In this document: positions 1 through 8,032 of the stretch, in pieces | How positions within the stretch are numbered: position 1 is the first letter of the stretch | Layout: each line of letters starts with the position of its first letter | Assembly (NCBI GenBank): GCA_002840505.1 | Contig: PHBC01000003.1 | Coordinates: 323,789-387,788 of the forward strand | Direction: 5' to 3' | DNA length: 64,000 nt | Source: Deltaproteobacteria bacterium HGW-Deltaproteobacteria-2 | GTDB lineage: Bacteria > Desulfobacterota > Syntrophia > Syntrophales > Smithellaceae | The notes under the pieces: model-generated | What the model saw: the letters and a program-made list of their open reading frames with translations, nothing else | Databases searched by the model: none | What the model was told of the DNA's origin: nothing | Position numbers and translations under genes: made by a program

Positions 1-203
1 CTAACCCGTCCAAACATCTAATCCTCTAGTTTCCTGGATTCCGGCCGGAGTTTATCCCGCGTATGCGGGGCCGGAATGACAAAGGAAGTATTTCCTTAAT
101 TACTTAAATCTTGTCCCTTCTTTTCACATTTCACTATTCACTGTTTCTTCTAATCTTCCAATCATCTAATCTTCTAATCCTCTATTTTTCACCATTCACT
201 GTT
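1..203. repeat. Mosaic intergenic repeats
   Basis: No gene is visible. Positions 35-85 hold an imperfect palindrome of the 'gtcattccggc ... gccggaatcca' type. Positions 117-200 hold heptamer repeats (TTCACTA/TTCACTG) and octamer repeats (CTAATCTT and variants). The same modules recur in at least a dozen other gaps of this window. Reading along the minus strand, they follow directly after the stop codon of the Spy-like gene. Confidence 0.75.
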
Positions 204-758
204 CTAGTGTTTCATACCCTTCATATCATCCGCTGTTTTTTTATGGCTTTGTTTTTTATGGTCTTTTTTATCCATCTTCTTTTCGTGTTTTTCCTCACCC
301 ATTTTCATGTACATCATCTTATGCATGTTTTTAAACTGTTCTTCCGTCAAAATAGCCCGCATATCTTTCATGGCTTTTAGCATTTCCAAATGCTGAGCGG
401 TTTTCATATCTTCAATTTTCTTAACCGCGAATGTGGCCTTATCCAAATCAAAATTTTTCACTTCCATAATTTCCATAAGTTCGATCTGGGCAATCTTAAG
501 GTCAGCTTTTGATCTTATTTGCTTTTTCTGCATTTCTCTGTGTATTGGTTTCATCTTCGCCATCTGGTCATCGGTAAGCCCCATATGATCCGCATTCTCC
601 ATGCACATCATATCACCGCCCATCATGTCCATGTGGTCCATTTCCATCATCTGTCCATGTCCGCCACCATGACCTCCCATGGGCATATCCCTCATCTGTG
701 AAAAAGCAGGTACAGCAAAAACAAATGTCAATAACAACGAAAGTAATATTTTTTTCAT
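204..758 (-). CDS. Spy/CpxP-like periplasmic metal-stress protein
   Basis: Predicted periplasmic protein of 184 residues. The start at 758 is chosen because it gives a clean signal peptide (MKKILLSLLLTFVFAVPAFS) and is preceded by GGAG; the longer frame to 818 adds 20 unlikely residues. The mature N-terminus is very rich in Met, His and Gly (for example GGHGGGHGQMMEMDHMDMM), and the C-terminus is a Lys/His tail. Two LTxxQ motifs (LTDDQ and LTEEQ) match the signature of the Spy/CpxP/ZraP family. Members act as periplasmic chaperones or bind Zn or Cu during envelope stress. The Met/His-rich head suggests copper or zinc binding, which is inference. Confidence 0.8.
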   Translation of the reverse strand: MKKILLSLLLTFVFAVPAFSQMRDMPMGGHGGGHGQMMEMDHMDMMGGDMMCMENADHMGLTDDQMAKMKPIHREMQKKQIRSKADLKIAQIELMEIMEVKNFDLDKATFAVKKIEDMKTAQHLEMLKAMKDMRAILTEEQFKNMHKMMYMKMGEEKHEKKMDKKDHKKQSHKKTADDMKGMKH

Positions 759-831
759 AACCTTCTCCAGTTTGTCTGATTTAAATTCTTTTATTTGTAA
801 GTCGAACATTCCCGCCAAAGGCGGAACAAAT

Positions 832-1041
832 CTATTCAGGTTTATACTTAAACGATACTCTTAATTTCGCCCGATACTCCACAACTTTTCCTTTTTCCAC
901 TCTCATATCGAGTTCTTTTACTTCAGCAATCCTTATTTCTTTTAAGGTTTTTGCTGTGACTTCAACAGCATTTTTAGCAGCATCTTCCCATGATTTATCA
1001 CTGCTTCCGATAATTTCGATAACTTTATAAACATTGCTCAT
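832..1041 (-). CDS. Dodecin family flavin-binding protein
   Basis: 69 residues, the usual dodecin length. It begins MSNVYKVIEIIGSS and carries the SWEDAAKNAV helix in which the Trp stacks on flavin in known dodecins, followed by two strands (RVEKGKVVEYRAKL, RVSFKYKP). Dodecins are soluble dodecamers that store or buffer flavins. The start at 1041 has an AGAAAGGA ribosome site; the longer frame to 1164 overlaps nothing and adds 41 residues absent from the family. It sits between a Spy-like and a CsbD-like gene on the same strand, a stress-type neighbourhood. Confidence 0.88.
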   Translation of the reverse strand: MSNVYKVIEIIGSSDKSWEDAAKNAVEVTAKTLKEIRIAEVKELDMRVEKGKVVEYRAKLRVSFKYKPE

Positions 1042-1151
1042 AATCTTTATCCTTTCTTTTAATTTGGTTAAATAAAAATGGTTAATCGGGCTGTTTTCAT
1101 ACGTTAAAAAATCTTCCATATGAATAATATCCAAGCTTATGCGTTCTCTTA

Positions 1152-1331
1152 CTACCGCCCCCAAACCTTCTTGACCTGACCGATCTTTTCCTGAACCTGG
1201 CCGGTTATCTTTTCAACTGTACCTTCCTCTTCCAACTTGGGATTGTCGCTTATTTCCCCGGCAACTTCCTTGACCTTACCCTTCACTTTGTGAAACATGC
1301 CTTCTGCTTTGTCTTGTGTGCTCGATTTCAT
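1152..1331 (-). CDS. CsbD-like stress protein
   Basis: A 59-residue ORF beginning MKSSTQDKAEGMFHKVKGK and ending in KKVWGR. It has the typical CsbD pattern: a K[AV]xGxxxxxKGKxKExxG block near the N-terminus and a second GQVQEKIGQVKK block. CsbD proteins are small hydrophilic general-stress proteins of unknown biochemical role. A GGAGAACAGT ribosome site precedes the ATG at 1331. It lies 110 bases upstream of the dodecin gene on the same strand. Confidence 0.8.
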   Translation of the reverse strand: MKSSTQDKAEGMFHKVKGKVKEVAGEISDNPKLEEEGTVEKITGQVQEKIGQVKKVWGR

Positions 1332-1370
1332 ACTGTTCTCCTTTAGGTTTTTGATTTATCTGCTGGAGTG

Positions 1371-1751
1371 TTATTCTTTTTCCTTGCTCTTAAGCCAATC
1401 TCTCGCAGCATCGTTATTGGTAAAATATTTAAATGACACACCGGCTTTCTTTGCTGTAATTTCATGAAACGATTGGAAGTTAGCGTTCTGAGGAATGTCC
1501 ATAATGGCGACTTTAAGCCTATAAATATCGGGAGGGTAATTTCTGACATTAAAAAATGCTTCTGTAAAGAAACGTCCCTTGATAGCACGAATATCCGCCA
1601 GCACATTCTCTACGCTATTTTCCATTATGACTGCGGTCACTTCATTTGTTATCTTTTCAGCAGCACTTTCTATTACTTCGCCTGTTAGAATAATTTCAAG
1701 AATTCCTTCATTCACAGATGATGAGATTTGATATTCTTCTTTCTTTTCCAT
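1371..1751 (-). CDS. Small STAS/SpoIIAA-like protein, function unknown
   Basis: 126 residues with no signal peptide and no cysteine. The pattern is an N-terminal beta strand (GILEIILTGEV), a helix, a buried strand (VENVLADIRAIKG) and later a strand (RLKVAIMDIPQ). It ends with FKYFTNNDAARDWLKSKEKE, which resembles the last helix of SpoIIAA/STAS-like proteins. STAS-like folds often act in anti-anti-sigma signalling or lipid binding, but no partner gene is nearby. The assignment rests on pattern only. It belongs to the minus-strand cluster with CsbD and dodecin. Confidence 0.55.
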   Translation of the reverse strand: MEKKEEYQISSSVNEGILEIILTGEVIESAAEKITNEVTAVIMENSVENVLADIRAIKGRFFTEAFFNVRNYPPDIYRLKVAIMDIPQNANFQSFHEITAKKAGVSFKYFTNNDAARDWLKSKEKE

Positions 1752-1852
1752 TTATGAATTCTTTATCGCTTAACAATTAATATTCTAACTTCGCTTTTCC
1801 CGATAAGTGGTATTGCCTACTCAACTTTTTTGTCTCAACATGCTGACGGTCT

Positions 1853-2023
1853 TCATTTCGTCTCCGTTACCTCTATCTTTTCTGCTCTGCTCTCTCTTAA
1901 TTCATCGTCTGTCTTTATCCCTCTTGACTGGGAGATCTGCTCGGCAACAAAAATAAATGCTATCAAAATAATGGATGCCATAAACGAAAATAACACCCAT
2001 GCAGACTTTTCAAATGGATTCAT
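1853..2023 (-). CDS. Small single-pass membrane protein
   Basis: 56 residues when started at MNPFEKSAW (position 2023), where TTGGGGAAAATT supplies a ribosome site; an ATG 18 bases upstream is possible. One transmembrane helix (about residues 8-30, WVLFSFMASIILIAFIFVA) is followed by a charged tail rich in Arg and Glu. I do not recognise it. It is on the same strand as its neighbours and about 100 bases upstream of the STAS-like gene. Confidence 0.5.
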   Translation of the reverse strand: MNPFEKSAWVLFSFMASIILIAFIFVAEQISQSRGIKTDDELRESRAEKIEVTETK

Positions 2024-2477
2024 AATTTTCCCCAATTTCATTTAAAGGTCATCCTTTTGTTCAGGTTTAAAGGTGCCCTTCCTATTTTGAGAAGGTCCAA
2101 GATAAAAGAATTAATCCGGGTCTTTTTGACCTTTCTTGTAGGTATCAGGCATAACCATAACCCTACTGATGGGGGGGAGACACCTGAGACGAATGTTTGA
2201 CCGTTCTTATCTTTCTGTTTCAGCATCATGCAGATAGTAATTGCAACTATCCTGCCAACAACCGGAAATACTCAGATATTTTAATTCATCTTTAATAGTA
2301 TGTGGTTAGATTAATCAGAGGGAATTATGGCGATGTATGAAATTATTCGTTTGGCCTCAACATACGGTGGAACCTCAGCATATTGAGGGGATTCATGATC
2401 AGCGAGTTTCACTAACTTTCAATTTGGGATTAGATGAGAATTGCCATTTGCAATCAGTTTTATAGTCCCCATCTGAA

Positions 2478-3143
2478 TCAAGGGCAATATCGCTTGCCTT
2501 TAGCCATTTCAAACAATTTGCAGTCGCCCAATGTACAAGCTTTTTGCACATCACGGCAGAAAAGATTTTTGTTGCCCAGCATAAAATAAGCACGCCCTCG
2601 GCTGGTGTAGGCCAAGGCATCATCAGGCTTCAGGTTGATGGCCTCGTTATAATCCACTATGGCACGCTTCAGCTTGCCAAGGTTATCGTAAGCAATTCCC
2701 CTGTTGTAATAGAGGTTGGCATCTTTCGGCTTCAGGCTGATGGCCTTATTGAAATCATCAATGGCCTGTTGATACTGATGGAGGCTATTGTGAGCATCTC
2801 CCTTATTGTTGTAGGCTTCGGCTAAATCCGGTTGCAGGCGTATGGCCTCGTTATAATCCACTATGGCACGCTGATACTGGCCGAGCTTAGCGAAAACAAT
2901 CCCCCGGTTGCTGTAAATCTCAGCTAATTCCGGTCGCAGGCGTATGGCCTCGTTATATTCTTCAATGGCCTGCTGATACTGGCCGCGGTTCGCGCAGGCA
3001 ATCCCATTGTTGCTGTGGGCAATGGCATCATCAGGTTTTTGTTTAACGGTATTATCAGCCTTCAGTTTATTAGCATTGTTCAAATCCGAGCAGGAACAGA
3101 GAAACATTAAAACAAGAAAGACGGCAACGATAATTTTGCGCAT
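2478..3143 (-). CDS. TPR-repeat lipoprotein
   Basis: 221 residues. The N-terminus MRKIIVAVFLVLMFLCSCS is a signal peptide with a lipobox-like LCSC, so lipid attachment at Cys18 is likely. Residues about 38-185 are consecutive 34-residue TPR units, seen in repeated phrases such as GQYQQAIEEYNEAIRLRPE and KLKRAIVDYNEAINLKPD. A short Cys-rich end follows (CRDVQKACTLGDCKLF). TPR proteins are scaffolds for protein contacts. A close paralogue with the same leader lies at 20921-21493, and the two share similarity in the DNA just past their stop codons. Confidence 0.8.
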   Translation of the reverse strand: MRKIIVAVFLVLMFLCSCSDLNNANKLKADNTVKQKPDDAIAHSNNGIACANRGQYQQAIEEYNEAIRLRPELAEIYSNRGIVFAKLGQYQRAIVDYNEAIRLQPDLAEAYNNKGDAHNSLHQYQQAIDDFNKAISLKPKDANLYYNRGIAYDNLGKLKRAIVDYNEAINLKPDDALAYTSRGRAYFMLGNKNLFCRDVQKACTLGDCKLFEMAKGKRYCP

Positions 3144-3396
3144 ATCAGCTCCGTTTATATTGTTATCATAATTATTGAAAAAAGAGCATGAATGATTAAA
3201 GACAATGAATTTTTTTCATTGAATTGTTCTCTGAGGGCATTCTTCATAGCTGCTCTTTTAAAATACAAAAAACCCGTTCTCTTTTTTACGAAACGTGGTT
3301 TTAACTTCAGTCTTTGGCACCCTCAAGGAAAGTAGGGTTATAAATTAGTCAACGAGTTACCTCTTAAGTTAAATATTTCCCTTAACTCTTCTAATG

Positions 3397-3510
3397 TTAA
3401 GGCTGTCTTTTGGGCTGCTTATCAAACTTGTCTTTTGACTTTTGTTTCTGTCTTACAGCGTTCTGCTTCTGCCCCTTTTCCTTGTCTTTTTTGCCGCCCT
3501 TGTCTCCCAT
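3397..3510 (-). CDS. Very small Lys-rich conserved protein
   Basis: 37 residues, beginning MGDKGGKKDKEKGQKQ and ending DKQPKRQP. It is almost entirely Lys, Gln, Asp and Gly, so probably unstructured. The ATG at 3510 follows a strong ribosome site (AAGGAGAGATGTA). I recall small proteins of this composition starting MGDKGGKKDKEK in many proteobacteria, so I believe it is genuine, but I cannot name a function. Confidence 0.6.
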   Translation of the reverse strand: MGDKGGKKDKEKGQKQNAVRQKQKSKDKFDKQPKRQP

Positions 3511-3547
3511 TACATCTCTCCTTTCTTTAAAGGTCCTCTGTTTTAGG

Positions 3548-3721
3548 CTAAAATGATTCCTTTATAGACATCTTCCATTTGTGATTTGGGTCACTCACAA
3601 AAGATTGTTCCTCAGCACTTCCATCCTCATCTGTTTTACATGTTCTGACAATCCATCCTCCATGAACTTCTTTTCTGTCACTTTTAATTTTTTTACCTAT
3701 AGCTCTTACGGCTTCCCACAT
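3548..3721 (-). CDS. Small hypothetical protein
   Basis: 57 residues starting MWEAVRAIGKKIKSDRKEV, with an AAGGGGAGTTTAAA ribosome site before the ATG at 3721. It has an ordinary protein composition with one Cys, two Trp near the middle and end, and no membrane segment. It lies 37 bases upstream of the Lys-rich mini-gene on the same strand, so the two may be co-transcribed. Function unknown. Confidence 0.5.
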   Translation of the reverse strand: MWEAVRAIGKKIKSDRKEVHGGWIVRTCKTDEDGSAEEQSFVSDPNHKWKMSIKESF

Positions 3722-3986
3722 TTTAAACTCCCCTTTCCTTGTTAATTTCCCCTGGCAAAAAAAAACGAGACCCGCATATGCCGTCTTGTCATTTAACTGG
3801 AGTCCTTCATTTTAATTCTTGGTCTTTTACGGGTGATAATCACCACAAAGACCCTGTGATTTCTTTTTTGTTAACTTCCAGTAGAATAGACTCAATACGG
3901 GCATCGCAGTATCTCGTATTTATAAGATAGTGTTGCTTATCATCAATGTCAATGACTGTGCCTATGTTTGCCGGGATCGCATGTGA

Positions 3987-4223
3987 CTAAAGGAAAAAAA
4001 ACCAGGAGAGCACTGCCACCATCGAGAGAACGAACCCAACCACGGCGAACCAGGCGGGACGAATGACTAGTGTTCCCTTTGACTCTTCCAGTTCTTGTGT
4101 CTTCTCGCGTTGTTTCTTATCCTTATTATCTAGCTTTCTTTCGGTCTTCTTCTGCAGATCCTTTTTTTGTTTATGGTCCACGGATTCACACCCCAGCAAA
4201 ATTCTTGGTTTACCAGACGACAT
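3987..4223 (-). CDS. Small tail-anchored-like membrane protein
   Basis: 78 residues. The first 50 are strongly charged (KKDLQKKTERKLDNKDKKQR), probably helical or coiled. One C-terminal transmembrane helix follows (about residues 57-78, AWFAVVGFVLSMVAVLSWFF). The topology resembles a tail-anchored or C-terminally anchored protein. An AAAGGAGAGCAACG ribosome site lies upstream. The reading frame stays open for 48 codons past the TAG stop (see findings). Function unknown. Confidence 0.45.
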   Translation of the reverse strand: MSSGKPRILLGCESVDHKQKKDLQKKTERKLDNKDKKQREKTQELEESKGTLVIRPAWFAVVGFVLSMVAVLSWFFFL

Positions 4224-4279
4224 GACGTCTGGTTTTCGTTGCTCTCCTTTTATTTAAATTAGATTATGAGCCACGAATT

Positions 4280-4426
4280 TCATTTGTCGCATATACTAAT
4301 TGGGTTGATATCTCGTTGCTGTTTAAGTAACATATTGTAAGTTCGTTTAAGTCCCTTCTCATCCATCCAAGACAAACAGACTCTGGCATAAGACAGATAA
4401 TCCGTGTAATCTTTAAATCCCCTCAA
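4280..4426 (-). CDS. Possible 48-residue protein with TTG start
   Basis: The frame has a TTG start at 4426, five bases after AGGAG, and reads RGFKDYTDYLSYARVCLSW ... NPISICDK. The residue mix looks like a real folded helix-rich protein rather than noise. It would precede the tail-anchored protein gene by 56 bases on the same strand. There is no recognisable family, and the unusual start makes the call tentative. Confidence 0.3.
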   Translation of the reverse strand: MRGFKDYTDYLSYARVCLSWMDEKGLKRTYNMLLKQQRDINPISICDK

Positions 4427-4559
4427 TCTTTCTCCTATTGTTTTTTCTCATTATAAAGATATTAATTGCAAGTAGCCTGCCAACAATCGGAAATAATCAG
4501 AAATCTTAATTCATCCTTTAATAGTAAGTAGTTAGATTAACAAGACGGAACAACGGGGG

Positions 4560-4975
4560 ATGTATGAAATGATTCGTTCGGCCTCAACATGCGGTGGAAC
4601 CTCAACATATTGAGGGGCACCCTTCACCTTCTCTGTCATTGCGAGGCAGCCCTCGGCTGCCGCCTGCCCTCGATGTAATCGGGGTGGCAATCTTTTCCCT
4701 ACGCCTTTCTTTGCGTCCCTCCCTTGATGGGAGGGATTGAGGGAGGGTGAAACATTTTCTGTCATACCGGTCCCGCATACGCGGGATTTTACTCCGGCGG
4801 GGATCCAAGAACAGAAAACTGGATTCCCGATCAGGTCGGGAATGACAAATGAAGTTTACTGTTTTTTCTAAACCTCTAATCCTCTAACCTTCTAATCTTC
4901 TATTTTCCAATCCTCTAACCATCCAATCATCTAATCTTCTACCTTCACCCTTCACCATTCACTTTTCTTTTCTCC
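4560..4975. repeat. Repeat-filled gap upstream of the ABC-F gene
   Basis: This stretch holds no convincing gene. It contains the module 'cattgcgaggc ... gccctcgatg ... tggcaatc' (4636-4692), the 'gtccctcccttgatgggag ... gagggagggtgaa' palindrome (4713-4752), the 'gcatacgcggg ... gatcc' module (4764-4812), and then octamer (4869-4940) and heptamer (4943-4965) repeats. Spurious ORFs on the minus strand arise from these repeats. Confidence 0.75.
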
Positions 4976-4998
4976 AAAGCTAATATATAGTCCCGCGC

Positions 4999-6789
4999 AT
5001 GGCCGTATTATTGAATCTCGACAAAATCAGCAAATCATTTGGAACCAAAGCTCTTTTTACAGACCTTTGCCTGACCGTTAACGAGGGTGAAAGGATAGGA
5101 ATCATCGGTGATAACGGAACAGGGAAAACCACGTTAACTAAAATAATGGTGAACCTCGAAAGCACCGATGCAGGCAATATCGCCATCAGAAAAAACTTAA
5201 AAACAGCCTATATACCTCAAGTCAGTAATTACGAGGCTTTCGCTACTGTGTGGGACATTGTTGCCAGCAGGGCTGCCACCGATTTTAAAAATGCCGACGT
5301 AAAAACAGCCAAAGCCTTAAGTATCGTTGGTTTTAATGATCATGCCGTAAAAGTCAACACACTTTCCGGCGGCTGGACAAAGCGGCTGGATATTGCCTGC
5401 GGGATAGTTAATGAACCGGAACTTTTAATTTTAGACGAGCCGACAAATCATCTGGACTATCAGGCACTGGCCTGGCTGGAAAATTTTTTAGGTTCCGCCA
5501 GGTTTACCTGGGTAATGGTCAGTCACGACAGATTTTTACTGGAGCGCTGCGCCAATAGAATTGTGGAAATAAGCAAACGCTACGAAGGCAATATTTTTTA
5601 CTCCGATGGCAGATATGATGATTTTTTAGAAAAACGTCTGCTCTACATTGAACAACAAAACAAGCTCGAAGCCGTAATGTCCAACAAAGTGCGGGCAGAA
5701 ATAGAGTGGTTAAGAAGAGGCCCCAAAGCCCGCAGGACAAAAGCCAAATACAGAATAGACGAAGCTCATAACTTAATAAAAGAATTGGCGGATTTAAAAG
5801 AGAAAAAGCAAACATCCAGGACCGAAATAGAATTCAGTGCCTCCAACAGAAAAACCAAAGTGCTGGTTAAAATCAAAAACATCAGCAAATCATTCGGCGA
5901 TAAACATATTTTGAAAAACTTCACCGTCAATCTTACAACCGGTTTGCGTATTGGATTGCTCGGAGGAAACGGTGTTGGTAAAACGACCCTGTTAACGTTG
6001 CTCAGCAAACAAATAGAACCTGATGCGGGCAGCGTGGAGCATGCCGACAATTTAAAAATAGTTTATTTTGACCAATTAAGAGAATCCCTGCATCAGCAAA
6101 AAACCATCAAGCAATTTTTAGCCGACGGCAATGACACCGTCATCTTTAAAGACAGACCGGTTCATCTTGTTTCGTGGATAAAACGCTTTGGTTTTGCAAC
6201 TGAGCAGATCAACTCCACCATTGCATCGCTATCCGGCGGAGAACAGGCCAGAATATTAATTGCCAAACTTATGCTTCAACCTGCGGATATCTTACTTTTG
6301 GACGAACCGACCAATGATCTGGATATAAGAACAATCGAAACACTCGAAGAAAATCTTCTGGAATTTGGCGGTTTGCTGGTTATCGTTTCGCATGATCGCT
6401 ACATGATATCCCGAGTATGCAGTTTGTTTATCGGTTTTACAACTGATGCCAAGGCAGAACTTTTTGCCGACTACGAACAATGGGAAGAAAGTTTAAAAAC
6501 AAGCAAAAAAGAAAATACCGGCGATGCCCGCAAAACAGACAAAGATAAAGGACCTAAAAAAGAAAAAACAAAACTGAGCTATAAAGAAAAGCTGGAACTG
6601 CAGGATGTAGAAAAACAAATTGAAATTTTACATGACAAAATCAAATTACTGGAAGCACAGTTGGCCGACCCTAAAAACTTCAGCGACTATATTTTACTCC
6701 ATAAATTAACAGAAGAAATTGCAGCAGATAAAGACGCCCTGGATAAATTTTACCACCGCTGGGAGTATTTGACAGAGCGTACGATGTAA
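4999..6789 (+). CDS. uup: ABC-F family ATPase, Uup-like
   Basis: 596 residues with two ABC ATPase domains and no membrane segment, the layout of ABC-F proteins that act on the ribosome or on DNA. Domain 1 has Walker A GDNGTGKTT (residues 38-46), signature LSGGW and Walker B LLILDEPTNHLD. Domain 2 has Walker A GGNGVGKTT, signature LSGGE and LLLDEPTNDLD. A charged linker is followed by a C-terminal coiled coil (about residues 525-596), which is the mark of Uup rather than EttA. Uup has been linked to ribosome function and to precise transposon excision. The start has only a weak ribosome site but matches the family N-terminus. Confidence 0.85.
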   Translation: MAVLLNLDKISKSFGTKALFTDLCLTVNEGERIGIIGDNGTGKTTLTKIMVNLESTDAGNIAIRKNLKTAYIPQVSNYEAFATVWDIVASRAATDFKNADVKTAKALSIVGFNDHAVKVNTLSGGWTKRLDIACGIVNEPELLILDEPTNHLDYQALAWLENFLGSARFTWVMVSHDRFLLERCANRIVEISKRYEGNIFYSDGRYDDFLEKRLLYIEQQNKLEAVMSNKVRAEIEWLRRGPKARRTKAKYRIDEAHNLIKELADLKEKKQTSRTEIEFSASNRKTKVLVKIKNISKSFGDKHILKNFTVNLTTGLRIGLLGGNGVGKTTLLTLLSKQIEPDAGSVEHADNLKIVYFDQLRESLHQQKTIKQFLADGNDTVIFKDRPVHLVSWIKRFGFATEQINSTIASLSGGEQARILIAKLMLQPADILLLDEPTNDLDIRTIETLEENLLEFGGLLVIVSHDRYMISRVCSLFIGFTTDAKAELFADYEQWEESLKTSKKENTGDARKTDKDKGPKKEKTKLSYKEKLELQDVEKQIEILHDKIKLLEAQLADPKNFSDYILLHKLTEEIAADKDALDKFYHRWEYLTERTM

Positions 6790-6794
6790 ATCCA

Positions 6795-7060
6795 GCCCAC
6801 AGCCGTCATTCCGGCATGGGTCTAGCCGGAATCCATTTGTCTTTTAATACTGGATACCGGCCTTCGCCGGTATGACAGCACTTTACACAGGTCCGCCTCC
6901 TGTCATTTCCGCAATTCATTTATTGTAATTGCCATTGCGAGGCGCACCTTGTGCGCCGTGGCAATCTTTCATTCTGTTATTCCCGTCCCGCATACGCGGG
7001 ATCAACTCCGGCGGGAATCCAGAATTATATGTCATTAAGAGTCCCGTGATGTCGGACCCG
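6795..7060. repeat. Mosaic palindromic repeats between uup and the Nudix gene
   Basis: Four palindromic modules in series and no gene: 'gtcattccggc ... gccggaatcca' (6805-6836), 'ctggataccggcc ... ccggtatgaca' (6849-6876), 'cattgcgaggcgcacc ... gtggcaatc' (6932-6969) and 'cccgcatacgcggg ... cgggaatccag' (6982-7022). Any of them could fold as a hairpin in the transcripts that converge here. Confidence 0.75.
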
Positions 7061-7072
7061 GCAATATTTTAT

Positions 7073-7549
7073 TTAATCCATTCCCAAATACTTTTGTAGT
7101 TGTTCCAAAAAACCGCGTTGACCTGCCAATAACTTTTCCCGCGCCTGCAAAATTGTAAACCAGCCGCCTTTATCCGCTTCCGGAAATGCCTGTTCTTTTC
7201 CTGAGCGGGGCGGCCATTCCATCGTAAACAGATTACTCTTTATTGATGTTGCATCAATATTTCCCTCAACCGCCCAGGCATAAACTATTTTTCCACTGGG
7301 CTGTTTTAGTGGTATTAATTCTATAAACTCGCCTGTGATATCAGAACCGGTTTCTTCGCGAAACTCACGTTTAGCTGCTTCTAAAGGATCTTCTCCCGCT
7401 TCGAATTCACCTTTGGGAACAGACCAGGATCCTTCATCCTTTTTTTCCCAATAAGGTCCTCCGGGATGAATAAGAAATACTTCCAAACCATCATCTAATG
7501 CACGATACAGCAAAATTCCGGCACTTGTTTTTTTCATTTTGCTTTTCAT
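7073..7549 (-). CDS. Nudix hydrolase
   Basis: 158 residues with a full Nudix box, GEFEAGEDPLEAAKREFREE followed by TG, at about residues 48-69; it fits GX5EX7REUXEEXGU. The N-terminus (KKTSAGILLYR) and the segment FLIHPGGPYWEKKDEGSWS match the NTP or diadenosine polyphosphate hydrolase subgroup, whose members often sanitise nucleotides. The substrate cannot be read from sequence. The gene is on the minus strand, downstream of the ArsC-like gene and separated from it by repeats. Confidence 0.85.
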   Translation of the reverse strand: MKSKMKKTSAGILLYRALDDGLEVFLIHPGGPYWEKKDEGSWSVPKGEFEAGEDPLEAAKREFREETGSDITGEFIELIPLKQPSGKIVYAWAVEGNIDATSIKSNLFTMEWPPRSGKEQAFPEADKGGWFTILQAREKLLAGQRGFLEQLQKYLGMD

Positions 7550-7555
7550 CTTTTA

Positions 7556-7680
7556 GTGACACTCGCTAAGAGCGAGAGAAACAAAGATCGAATCTTTGTC
7601 ATTCCGGCGAAGGCCGGAATCCAGTTTTATTTTTTCCTGGATGCCGTTCTTCAACGGCATGACAGTCATAAAATCCCCCC
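7556..7680. repeat. Palindromic repeat modules
   Basis: Contains 'ctcgctaagagcgag' (7561-7575), 'cattccggcgaaggccggaa' (7600-7619) and 'ctggatgccgttc ... aacggcatgaca' (7637-7666). These are the same module families seen in other gaps. An ORF running rightward through here is built from repeat sequence and was left out. Confidence 0.65.
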
Positions 7681-7687
7681 GGAGGGA

Positions 7688-8032
7688 CTACTTGATAATT
7701 CCTACCAACACCTTGCTGTCCGCACCAAAATAAACATTCCTGCCGATCTTCACCAGGGGACGGCGGATAAAGCGCGGCTCTTTGAGCATGAGATCAATCA
7801 AATCATTATCAGAAAGTTTTGCCTGATCCAACCCCAGCGCCTTGAAACTTGGAGATTTGAAACTGAACATATCGGAGGCTGATTTTCCCTGTAACAACAT
7901 CTTGATTTCCTCGCGCGTGAAAGGTGTCTTGAAAAAATCACGCTCGTTGATTTCTACCTTCTTTTGCGAAAGAAACTCCTTCGCTTTCCGGCATGTGGTT
8001 CACTTATTCCAGCAGAAAAAGTCAACTGTCAT
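7688..8032 (-). CDS. ArsC/Spx-family protein, predicted selenoprotein (in-frame UGA)
   Basis: The reading frame from ATG 8032 to the stop at 7688 is 114 codons, the normal length of the ArsC/Spx/YffB family, with one in-frame TGA at codon 11 (8000-8002). It reads MTVDFFCWNK-[TGA]-TTCRKAKEFL. The TGA replaces the first Cys of the redox CxxC that family members carry at this spot, giving U-x-x-C-R. An AGGAG ribosome site precedes the ATG. The family features continue past the TGA, including the EPRFIRRPLV segment with the RP motif. A SECIS-type hairpin follows the TGA. I read this as Sec-containing arsenate-reductase-like oxidoreductase. A plain nonsense mutation is the alternative; the start at MLLQ (7900) would remove the active site. 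Confidence 0.8.
7966..8002 (-). promoter_or_regulatory. Candidate bacterial SECIS element with UGA
   Basis: On the minus strand, fifteen bases after the TGA (8002-8000), GCGAAGG (7984-7978) pairs with CTTTCGC (7972-7966), seven pairs including one G-U. They close a five-base loop AGTTT whose second base is G. Known bacterial SECIS elements sit within the coding sequence just after UGA and have a short stem with a G in the first two loop positions, about 16-37 bases from the UGA; here the G is 24 bases away. SelB would bind this hairpin. Confidence 0.65.

Noticed and set aside
2038-2229. 63-codon minus-strand ORF
   Set aside because: Overlaps the start of the small membrane protein gene, no ribosome site, low-complexity composition.
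3739-3930. 63-codon rightward ORF
   Set aside because: Isolated on the plus strand among minus-strand genes, with no ribosome site or recognisable composition.
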